From assembly GCF_015706575.1 (NCBI RefSeq), contig NW_024037067.1, forward strand, positions 3,906,884-3,970,883: a DNA stretch of 64,000 bases. The letters are read 5' to 3'. The notes beneath the pieces are model-generated. The model worked only from the letters and a program-made list of their open reading frames with translations. It had not been told where the DNA came from and did not search any database. A program made the translations under genes and the position numbers. This document shows, one piece after another, positions 37,901 through 49,900 of the stretch; the stretch's first letter is position 1; every line of letters begins with the position of its first letter. The stretch is from Patiria miniata (lineage: Eukaryota; Echinodermata; Asteroidea; Valvatida; Asterinidae).

Positions 37901-40900
37901 TGATTTCGGATTATGCACTGTGTCAAGGTCTTAGGCCGGACCTTGTGTTGTTTATGCTCAGCCGTGCATAAATATAGGCCTGTATTATATTTGAAATCCT
38001 CCGCACTGCTCCAGGATGTCACTGGCTCTGCCTCGAAATATTGGTAGTGATTGCTGGAGGATTTTGCAGGATTGAGGCAATGGTCACCCCTCCAAGGACC
38101 AAATTCAGGAAGTAACGATTTTGGAGGATTGAGGCTGTATGCTATTGTTAAATGGAGGCAGTTGGAGGATTTTGCAGGATTGAGGATACATAAATGCCTT
38201 GGGAGTTAGAATTAAGAATAACCCTGCAGTGCGTGAAATTACAGTCGGACATCGGACATTTTCCGACCACTTTCATGGTTTGTCCGACCAAATGCAGATG
38301 TGCTCGGACAAAATGTCCGAGCGATTTATGTATTCTTTGTGGAGTTGTCTTTTTCAGAAGTATGAAATAAACGCTTGCACTGAAAAGTATTTTGTTGTTT
38401 ATTTCCGATGATCCGGTCTGTAATACTTACCGTACGCTGAGCGGCTGCTAACTACATGTACGTGTTGTCTTATATTCACGCAATAGATGCAACGCGTTTA
38501 CACCCCAATCATTACACAGTCTAGTACAGCGCAGCGTGCACAGCGATAGATTGGCATTCGTACGTACGTGCCGTTTGCCAAAAAATAGACGTGAAATCAA
38601 GTCGATAAATTGTGTTTTGATCAGCAGTCTTCGTGTTTCTTCTACAAATCAGTTAATACAACTTTTTGTACTTTTCAAGTCATTTTATGGAAATGAGCAG
38701 TGGCCGTTTGTGGAATTCCCAGTTAATTTCTATTGGGCAAAAGTGTTGAATTGGACCTGATTCAACCTCTATTCCTTGCTATAATGATTCGTTCGAGCCT
38801 CTTTGGACATTCAGAACTGCAATTTCACCCAGTTTAAGTTATGTGTTCTGCAGACTTGAATCGAGTCTGTATAGTGACGAGTCGAAATATAGAGTATTAT
38901 AAGGACATTGACGCGCATACATGTAATGAGAATTTAGCAAGATCAAAGTACGTTGTGTTGCGCGGTATGCTTTAAGTGCGTGATTGTTACTAAATTCTCA
39001 CAACGTGGCTTACTACAGAAACGAGCGCGTGAATCAAATTTTGAATGCTAAATGGCAGATCAAAACTTGACAATGGCAGAACACTTTTGATTGTGCTCGG
39101 ACATTTTGTCTGACCACTTTTTTTGTCTAATTTCACGCACTGACCCTGCCTTCATTGCTGTGCTTGAGTTCACAAGTGCCCTTCACTTGTCCTTCGCGCT
39201 AAACTACATACAGCCCTCTTAAGTTCATTCAGAGTCCGTGTGCAACATGCACGTACAATCCGACATTGACATTTTCTAAATCCTATAGTTCATCTATATT
39301 TTGCCCAGCAATCCGTTGTGACTCATGGTCGCTTTATTAGCTGCCGACACCTCTTGTATTATTGTACTCATCTGTACCACATGTGCTTAAATGTCAAATG
39401 TTTGTATTGTTGGCAAAAAATGTTCTCACACTTGTTATTTTAGAACCAACATATCCTCAGCGCAGAAATGAAATTATCAAAATATATCATACCCAATCAA
39501 TTCCAACAGAAGGCGGGGCTGGAAATTTATTGTTCTCGAGAGGGCGCGGTCTGCTTCTATTTTCTGTCCTCTGCTTACGTCAAAGAGATTCGCCAGAAAT
39601 TGCAAACAGTTGAATTTGGGCGGGGCTGAACAATTTATTGTTCTCCTGTGGGCACGGTCTGCCTTTGGGTCAGGCTTGAGGCAGTATTGTTCAGTCATGA
39701 CGATGGTCAACTGTAGATTTTAATCACATGGAAAAGTCCCAGTTGTGAAATCCCAAGGTGGATTTACAGATGAAATCCCACCTGTTCGGCATAGTATGGC
39801 CAGGAAGTTTTCTTAATTCTTCAATTTAAGCCCACTCTGTGCTGCAACTGTTTGAACTTACACAAAATTGAGACATCAAGGTAGATAAACACTCTTCCCC
39901 TTAGGCATTTTTCCTTAAAAGCTTCCGTATTCCGCCCAAATCCCATCACTGCGCAACAAATCAAAATCACACTGTTTAGGCTGGAACAATGTTTGGTCAT
40001 CAAAATCCATGTGAAGTAAAAGTGCCTGGGTTATTCTGACCTGAATCCATGGAAAATATTGCAAATCAGGGATTCAACGTACCGTATCACAGGGATTAAA
40101 GTTAATTCAGTTGATATGTAATTTCTCATGGAAGTCCATATTCTGCACTGATCAGCTACAGGCAAAGATATCTTGAAAACACCTGTTTTGTAAAGTCCCT
40201 AGGTCACTGTCTGGTGTGTCATAATTGAAGAGCGCCCTCAATCATTTACATGTTTTGATCGATCAACTGTTTTGAACAATTTTTACAGAATGCACTTTTA
40301 TATGACATTATTGCCATTTTCATTACCACAATGTGTCAATGGAAAAAACTTATCATTGTTTCTCAGTTTTTTAATAGCTCCACCATTTCAACTTCATCTA
40401 TCACAGATATTTTCCATAAGCTTCATCACTCAAGATTACACTGTATCGTTGAGTTAACTATGTAAATTTTAATTTGGCTTTACTCCTCACTGATGCTATT
40501 TTATAAGCACTGTACATGTTCAATGCTGTTCAAGAGCTCACAACAAAATCTACAAGCTTACTGGGGTGGGACTCGAACCCACGACCTCCTGCTTACAAGT
40601 GCAGACGTTTTACCACTCAACAACTGGGCTTGTCAGCTGGCTGGTTCGAACCTGATAAAGCAGCGGGCACTGCAGCTTATATCTCGAATTGAAATGTTGT
40701 ATCGGTCATCTCAGCTTGATCACGTTGCCATTTTGAGCCGCCCTCCTTTCAACTCGACACGGTCACTCCCTCGCACTGGCATTGTACTGACGGAGTGCAC
40801 CGAGCAAAGAAACTCTGTCAAAACAGAGATCGGTTACTCGCCGAAAAAATAACAACACGGAAAATTGAATGGCCGTTACATGTAATCGAGATAAAGCCTT

Positions 40901-43900
40901 TGATAACTTGCGCAATTTGCATGCAGGTGATGGCGCGTTCCGGAATTGAAAACGGCTAGATCACTATGTAACTTTATACCTTGCAAAACAGGCCGTTACG
41001 GATTACAGTAAAATGGCTGGCAGCTGCTCTTGTGCAGTGGGGATTGAGTAACGCTTATTGATTATTTGATATACTTTGCAAAACCGGGCACTCGACAGGG
41101 AAGATTTACCTAATTGCCTCAATCCTTCATAAATGAGACAACAACTTCTTAAAATTTATGTCCCTTTCTACTCGTTTCAAGCTTTTCTGGCAATCTCATA
41201 CCCTTAAAGAGTATATTAATCTTACAAATTGTGTGAAAATTAAAAAGTTGGTTCGCACTGCCCACTAAAGCAAAACAGTGATTTAAGTTTCATTGCTAGG
41301 TTTGCGGTCGCCAGCTAACAAATTCTCTTGATTCTGAAATTCAAATGAAGTACATGTATGAACCAACTATCATTCTACAATTCTTAAGTTTGATATTGAT
41401 GTTTAATTGACAACAGCATGTGCACCACTCAGCACTAATTGGCACCTATTCCCTCTGTGGCCCCTTGACTAGCCCCTGGGCAACCCAGAGCACACCCACC
41501 CCAGCTCCCTTCACCCACTCCTGATCTTACCCCCAAGGCCCGAAATCAAACCCAATTTACTCCCCTTCCCCCTGCGGGACGTGACCAGTTTGCTGGCCCT
41601 TCCTCTGTCACGCAACGTATCCCCTAAAAAAAATATACCCCCAACCTTTGAGAGAGGGCAAGTGTATTAGGAGAACTTGTCTGAAAAATTTAGGTTTGAC
41701 CCACTTCCATGAACCAGATTTTGTTTGGACGGGAGGGCATTGTAACTTTTGAAATATTTAAAACTGACATTTACACTTGCTCCACACAAGTTGGTATTTT
41801 CATTGTATGTTTTATATCAACTACAACTGGACTTCTGCATGCAAGAGTACATTGTACCCATCACATACTATTCAGAACTTTTACACCCAAGATGGCTACT
41901 GTTTAAGCGAAGTTTAGGTCAAGTCATTTTTTTCCCTCCATTTTCTTGATTGAAGATTTTTAAAAATTTAACTTGGTCATTCTTTCTGATTTACTGAACC
42001 TGTTCTTCAACAAAGGAAGGTGGTCTCAGGAGCCATTGTAAGGGATACTGCAAGTGTGTTTTAGGGGGGGGGAGGATTTCTTGGAATTATTTCTGTTATC
42101 CATTCTGGGAAAAACTGTGTCACTCTATTGTCCCAACTTATATTCCATTTGCCAAGTATCCCTTAACTCAAACAAAAACCCAGGCCAAGAAAAATGGCTC
42201 TCCTCTCCAAACTTTTCAACACCTGGCCACAAGTTGCGCTGCGGACACAGCACAGAAAACGCTACCCTGGTGAACTCTCTACCCTATTAACAAAAACATG
42301 GCATCCCATGTAAGAAAAGAAACTCCTAATTTCCCCTCCTCTTTTGCCCCTGGCCATAGCCATGCCTTCTTGTTTACACCGCCACGCTAGTACGCTAACG
42401 ACCACCGCAGACTGCTATTCCGTGTCCCCGGTGCCCGAGCCCTTTAACCACCCACCACTGACAAATCTGCGCAGGTGGTACACACTTCTCCTGTTTTCTT
42501 TCTCTTTTTTGAATTTTTTCTTACAGTTTGTTTAGCTTTGATTTATTTTGTTCATTGAACTCTTTGGACTAAATGAGAACAGTCTAGAATTTGGCAACCC
42601 TTGTAGAAGGTGTCACATTAGACAAACAAGAAGCAGGTGTCAAAACAACTTAACTGTCATGTTTTTACAGTTAATGTGCGGGCGACAATGTTATGTTAAA
42701 TTCAACGATACAAACTTTGCAAATTTTCATCCGTCAAAAATTTCAAAGAAAAATCAAGTTAAAACTTCACTTAGAAGTGACTCATTTTTTATACTGTCAT
42801 CAAAAAATGTACAGTTTAATAGCTAATAGTCCACGAGCTGTTTTAAAAAGTCTAAACAAATCAGTAAACTACTTCTCAGTGATTTCAAGACAGATTGAAG
42901 CACAAAGAATGTGGCATTGGGTTCCAGCAATCATGGTGGATTTTGGAGGTTTCAGGAAGATTTCTAGCAAAAAAAAAGGGCTTATTCCCAATTTATTGGG
43001 TTGCTGCAGAATCAACTGACGCTTGAATTTTCTGAAAAAGAGCAGTTTTCCTCTTACAAAATAGACGAAGCAAGAAAGGGGCAGGTTTTCCTACAATGGC
43101 CCCTTGATAACTGGTCCAGTGATTCTGCAGAATTTCAAACTATTCCTCGGGGAGTTTACCCCAGACTAGTAAGGGGCAAAGCCGTTGCGGCACTCCCCCT
43201 AAACCCCTTGAAAAGATCCTTGCGATATATCCTTGTTTTAAAACCCTGTTCAGTGCCCCCATCTTTTCAAACTTGGTTCTGGAGGAAGTGAGGAATTTTT
43301 GACACCATAGCCCGCTGTGTTGCTTATGCGGAAAGAACCGATTAAAGACGTTTCGGAGATAAAGGCAATCTTAATAAAGCATCTCGTTCGGGGTGTTTTG
43401 AGTTGACACCCCTCTGGTTTGCAGCTCTTGTCTGGGCCAGCGACGACTTGGGTGCGAACCGAACGCCAAATTCCTGTTAAGCTGCCAAATATATGACCGC
43501 TGAGTGCTGATAATGGGAGTACAGGAAAGGGGGATGTTGTGTTACAAAAGTGCCAACATGATCAGGAAGGGAGGTCTTTATTGGTTCCAGATGATAGGCT
43601 GGACTTGTCATGCTTGTGGTTTTATTTGCAACGGAGTCTGTGTTTTATGTTCAAAGGAGTTGTCACCTCTGTACATGTAGTACAGAAGGCTAGTCTCACC
43701 ATCAGAAACTGCAAAGAGTGCTGTTGGCACTGTGCAAAACAGTTCCTTGCTCTATGGGAGATGCTTGTCTTAAGGAGATTTAGGGAGCCCTCTAGTGTTC
43801 AGAAGTGTAAAGTTTGTATTGTGCATGGGATCAGTGGCCAAAAAAACCTTTTACTTTACCTTTTTTCTAGATAAACAAGGAAGTAAATAATATGCAAATA

Positions 43901-46900
43901 TGTCATGTCGCCAGAACGGTAGAGGCTATGGAGCTCAATTATATACCAAATGAAAGCTTACTTTGTGGGCTTTCAAACCATGTCCTTTACTCAATTTCAC
44001 TTTTTTGCAACATAAAATACCCTTTTTTTTGTGGAGCGGGTTACAAATGTCACATTTGTTTTATTTGAAACTTTCCAAGTTGCCTCAAGTCCCATGCAAA
44101 GTAGCAGTGGCTGAGCTCTATACTTAACCCAATCCTACAAAATTTGCAAAATCCTTTTTGGAAGGATCTGTGAGGGTTCGGGCAAATGTTAACGTGAACA
44201 CTAGTAGCATCATATATACAAGTAACGCCAATGTTCTCGGTAATTTACTCTGACATCATGAATGAGTTGCTCCAATCGCAGCATTCACTCTCTTTGCATT
44301 TCCACACCTCGCGCCAGCCAGACGCGCCTCCAATTACGCCGCGCCGACAGAAAAGCTTAAGGTGAAACACTTGTAAAGACCGCTGCCGCAATTGCAGGGT
44401 TCTTGCCAAGCCCCACGAAGCGTGTAAATTGCCTGATTTGTAATTAACTCGGCCCGGATAGGAAATTGGCGAACTGGGGAAAGCGGAACGATTTTTCTGA
44501 CACGACGCCGGCACTTTGGAAAGTCGAGGATTAGATTTGAAATTGATTCTGAGATGGGAGTTTCGATTCTTAATCTTCCTTCAAGATCATACTGTGAATT
44601 CAACTGGGACAGGAAGCCAATTTTTTTTTAAAGTAGCCTTTGTGCTTCATTTCATCTTGCTTTGGTAGTCAAAGAGAAAATGTATTGAAAAATAATTGGT
44701 TTTTGAGTGTTTGCGTGCAGAAAATATTGTAAATATTTACCCAGAATTTGAAAACCACATTTCTGTTGCCTGGGCCAGGCCAGTCAGCCCACCCAGAAAT
44801 TTTGCCCATAGGCCCGAGGAAAGGTACAACCCACAGCAAGACAGTTTACCAGAACAAAATTTGGCGGCAAGGGAGACCATATTTGCACCTGACAAACAAA
44901 CTAATTTCCCCAAAAATTTGATCGGGGACTTGCCCTGAAGCTAGACAAGGTCAACCTATATAGCCACGCTGCAATACGATTTCCCCATAAGTGAAGGAAA
45001 ACACACTTCGGATACTTGAAACTAATCAACTTTGGTTTTTGCCAGAAGTTGCGTTAAGAAGTTAAGTTTTGACCTAGTTTAATAGAGCATATCGCAAGTC
45101 GACTCAGTGTTTTCTTGGCCTTTATTATAGCTAGATGTAGGTCACTATTATACATGTAGATTTTTTATAAAATTTCTGGGTAATTTTATGCTTATATGAA
45201 CCGGTACATGTCCCTCTTTTTCAGTGGGGGGGGGGGGGGGTATAAAATGCAAATTAACAAGTTATGTCAAACTTTTACAAAGTCCTTTAAATGTGCATTA
45301 AGACATTTTAAAGTTTAAGAAATTTTAACATGTACAGAAAAACAGCAGGCTGTTATTTAAAATTTGCAATAAAATAACAAGATTCCAGGATAAAATCGAG
45401 TCCATGTATGTGCACCATTCATCCTTAGACAAACTGACTGATTGCCCAGCTATTTCCATCCTGAATTCCTGTGCAATTTTTCCCACGAAGCGGCCATTAC
45501 CGAAATAGGTTCGTCTGATGTATCGTGTCTCAGACGGAAAACGCTGTTGGTATGAATGGGTCATCCGCCGGACGCCGGTAGCTCAGGAATTTTTTTCAAG
45601 AAAATGAATTACGGTACATGCTTTAAAAGAATGAAAGCATTTCTTTGGCAACTGTTTCTATGGATTGTCGCCGACGTCAAAGTGTGATTATGCGTTGGCG
45701 TTGCGTGGGGCTCGCGTATTAATGTCTGTCAAATGTGTATGTAGGTCATGTGAATGCATTGCCATCTTGCTGATGTGCTCTCTCGTGCAGTAATAGTGTT
45801 TCAAAATTGGAGATAGAGTCTGTTTCCAAATAAATTACATGTAGGACATTGTTCTGTAGGCAGACTTTAGAACTTTATTGTTATTTTACAATGTAAGAAG
45901 TAAACCGTCTGTTCATCTGATAGATTTTTTAGCGGAAAGCTGTTTGCTGAAAGTTAAATTTTGGATTTAAAAAAAAAATTATTTCAAGATCAAATTTGTG
46001 TTTTTTAAATGCCCCATTTCAAGTTCTTTTCTTTTCATTCACTAGGCGCACCAATAAATTCAGTGTCAGAAGGGTAATCTTTTATATTTTTTGTCGCTTT
46101 TGCGTAAAAATAAATTCATGTACATATAGGTTACTGGGACATCAGAGTTTAATACATGTAACTAGTGTTTTGTCCTCAATGATACCTTGGCCGAGATTGC
46201 CCTGACGACAACATAAATCCACGTTGAGTCTCCATATAACATCACAAGATTTGCTCATGTCACTGTCTTACGAATGTGCACTCTGAAGATTATTCTGTCA
46301 ATTATTCTTTGATAAAATGAGGTCTCATCTTGTGAAGAAAGTATTCGCATATTGCTTGACCGAAATGAAGGAGAACATTTGGGATCAAGTGCTTCATCAT
46401 TAAACCACATGGGCAGTGCTGGCTGTCTAGTCTGATACGAGTCGTCATTAATTCCATTTTGATTTCTCGCTTTATTTACCGACCCCCCTGGCTGCTCAGA
46501 TCGGAAGTGTTTGCATTGCTGGAAATCCATCACACATGTTGTGGTGTTTTGTTTCTCCAAAACTTTCTTTGTCTCTCTCTGTACAGTACATTTGCCCAAC
46601 AGTCTGCCAAGGCGGTTTGAGGATTTTTTTTTTATCAGACCCCTTTTTTTCTCTCTCTCTCTCTCTCTCTGGACAAATTTCAATCAATTTCAATTTGTAT
46701 CACCCATGTCTGATGGCACTCAGGTTTACAGTGAAGATGACAACTTGAAATTCAATCCGTGGTGACCGGGGAATGGGAAACCAGGGGTTGTTGGACAATG
46801 GCTTGAGTCTGAGGCCTGGAGGGAAATGTGGCTCAGCTTCAGGGGCAATGCCCTGAAAAAACACAAGTTTGGTAGCTCTAATACATGTAAAACCATAAAT

Positions 46901-49900
46901 CCGTGTTCTAGTTTCTTACTTTGAAAACAGATTTATAAAGTCTGATGTGCCCAGAGTAGACAGCTTTGACAAAGGGGAATATAGTTCCCTTTTAATTTGG
47001 AGGTTTCACTCCCACCTACTTTTTGGGGGTGTCTTTTTTTTATGAAATCTGAAATAATTGAAACATAAAGTCAAGCCTAACAGTGGTTGAGTGGCTGAAA
47101 CATCTGCACTAGTAAGCTTGTCATGGGTTCAAGACCTACCCAAGCAAATGTTGTGATTTTTTTTATCTCACAAGATCTCCGATAGCACTGGTAATAAATA
47201 CAAGGTACATTGTATTTGTATGTAGTGCACCATTTGTTTGTTGGACTATGGCAACTTTTTGTGTTTTAAGGAAACTTCCTTGCACAAAAATGCCAAAGAA
47301 ATAAGGATTAGGTTAAGGTCTGGAGGTAGTCTAAAGGTATGAAGAAATTTCTTCACGATCATTTTTCACTTCCTGTCTTCGTGATTTTCATCAGATGATT
47401 ATTTATTTAGAGCTGCCGGACTTGACGGATCTTTAATAGTTTGTCACTGCGAAGAGTCCTGCAGTATCAGATGGTGTTATGATGAACACTATATTTCACA
47501 CCTCATTTATGCATGGAGATGATTGATACAGTAAACAGCGGTTGACAAGGCGGGCATGCAATGGGCGGTTTGCTTTAAAGGAACAGACAACCGTTTACCG
47601 TAAAGGGGACAAACCTCGATGCAGTGAAAAAATCAAGCAAACATGCGTGCTTTTGGACAGAAGTGTTGATGGTTCGGGACAAATTCACCAAAACAGTTTT
47701 TATACACTGAATTTGGAAATCTTGCCTAAAAGGTTGATGCTATGTGGGTCAGTTTCGTGGCATTTCATTTCACGTTAGAGCTTTACATTAAACAGTACAC
47801 GTTCAAATGGCAAGGGCCAACATGTGTCTGTAAAAAGTGGCCGAATATAAAAGTCAGGTGAACTTCATTTAAGTCTACATTGAAAACAGAGAAACATGAC
47901 TTTTACACTAAATATAAGTGGCCTGCAAGTGTATAATTATTTGGAAACAAAGTATCGTTTCGTTAATGGTCTTAGTGTTAAGGTGACCAATCCAAAGACT
48001 GACTTATATGTACTTTTAGCAAATATTTGTTTCTAAAAAAAAATCCCCCAAACAAACCCGAAGCTTACCAAAGTGTTTTGTGACAGACATAAAACATACA
48101 TGTACAATTTTTGTAAGAACGACGTTTGAGTAAACTTGTGTTTAAACAGTACCATGAAGTTGTCCAGATTTTGACTGACGTCAAAAGTTAATTGGCCATT
48201 CACCACCCCTCCCATGTACTTCTTTGGTTAAGTGCCTTATAGCCATGTACCAAGCGGTGCATAGAACCAATTATACTCAGAAACTGCTTTTCGCAAGGAA
48301 CACGAAGTGCCAGGACCCAGGATGTGTTGCTGTGGGCAGCAGATTGCCAGTAATCAAAATAAACACAATTTGGGGGTGACGACAGGAATGACGTGTATCA
48401 CATGATCAGCCCTGACCTTGCGCGACCTGCCTTCGCAACTTTCTGCTTCTGCCTTTCGCAAGGCTGTTTGTATATTTTGGTATTTACGCAATGTGTCTGC
48501 CCACAGCTAGACAGAGAGGCAGCTTCACATTACTCAATGTTGGTCGGTCATTCAAAGGACCCTTCGCTTTTGGCGCAAAAACTGTGTCAGTTTTAGACCG
48601 TGTCAAAAATGGCTGCGTCCGTTATCAGCATGTTAACGCGTAGTTTCAATCGTGAAAGACCTAGACAATAGTTCTAGACCAGAGATTTTGACACGGCGTA
48701 ATCGCGCATACATGTAACGTCTTTATGGAAACTAAAGATGGCGCAGCGCTTTCTAGCAAAGGGGAATTGAATTAATCTGGTCCATTTTTATTTTGTAATC
48801 GGTGCTAAGAAACCTGGGAAGACAATTTTTTTCTTATAGGCCAAAAAAAATAATAAGTCGGTCTCTGGTCAGCGCGCGAGTCGATTTTAATCATGCGCGT
48901 CGATCTTTTTTTTTCCAAAATGTTCCGTGGTAGCTCCAACAGCGCCCTCTATTTCCGCACCTCCTCAATTTTTTTTACCAAAGAGCACCAGGAATGGGAA
49001 ATTGCACCAAGGCAAATGATCGAAAGCACCAAGGAAAATTATGGAGGACACCAATGTACATGAGGACACCAAAAAAGCAAAATAGTACCCACCATTGTCT
49101 GTACAATCCAAGCTTGAAAAAAAAAAAAAAAAAAAAAAGCCGCGTGGCCGCGTCAATTCCCGAACTTTGGTCTGACCAGAGACCAAATTTTTTTTTTTTG
49201 TGGCCTAACAGCTAGAGTTGACCCTCAGTATATTATAAATATTGAAAAGAGGGGTGGGAACCAGTCTGGATTTTACCTGGTCAGTAACTATTATCAAACC
49301 TGGTATACCAGGGAATCGGCCCACATTTTCCCACGTGTTTTTCAGTTACACCCGTACCCTTTAACTTGAGGGCAATAGGAACCTTATTCAATATTTAAAA
49401 TTGGGACCAATGAAAAGTCAAGTGACTAGACTTCACAGTTCTGAATGAATATAACAAGATACCGGGGGGTAGGCTGCTAAATTTTGACAAAGTTGGAGCT
49501 ATGGTAGGTATTGTTTCAAGAAGACAGTAAATTGTTGTGGATTTTGAAGGATTTGGTAGGATTGGGGTTGTGAACAGTTTTTGATTGATCTTATCTCTGA
49601 ACGGTTTCATTTCATTCCATTTCGTTTCAGAAATTCTTGATGATTTGTCAAGGCATGTCGGCAAAACGGACTCCACCATAGTCCGAGAGACCAAGCATAT
49701 ACGAACCGTCACCCAGAAGGCCAAAGATTGCTGTAAGTATCGCCAATATAATGGCAACATTTTTTGGAATCCATTCAGTTGTTGTCAAGTCAACCACATC
49801 AAAATCTGAGTCGATTGCAAATCAGGGTCCTTCCAGTAAAATAGTCAGAGTCCATGTGTCTTTTTGTATGTGCATTATGCAAATTTTACTGATGCCCTAC

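Larger units (their letters stand above)
36840..49630 (+). other. 12.8 kb STX8 intron 6
   Basis: Separates the SNARE exon 36747-36839 from 49631-49732. It contains the repeat cluster at 37825-38190, the element at 38227-39142, a duplication at 39512-39690, SINE heads at 40556 and 47082, a G15 run at 45226-45240, a CT microsatellite at 46650-46670 and a MITE at 48837-49207. The longer open frames (40493-40852, 43539-43874, 46255-46683 on the minus strand) show no domain or splice support. No nested gene was found. Confidence 0.75.

Noticed and set aside
40493..40852. 119-residue plus-strand frame in STX8 intron 6.
   Set aside because: It covers a SINE head; no domain, no splice context.
41440..41660. 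C-rich stretch as a CpG-island promoter.
   Set aside because: It is rich in CCC but poor in CpG and has no gene beginning nearby.
43539..43874. 111-residue Cys-rich plus-strand frame in STX8 intron 6.
   Set aside because: Considered as a nested gene, but no regular Cys spacing, signal peptide or recognisable domain; consistent with chance.
46255..46683. 142-residue minus-strand frame with an RERERE tract.
   Set aside because: The repeat is the translated CT microsatellite; no supporting motif.
48590..48705. Inverted words around gtgtcaaaaat / attttgacac as a further MITE.
   Set aside because: Arms are about 14 bases with mismatches and no flanking duplication; too weak to call.
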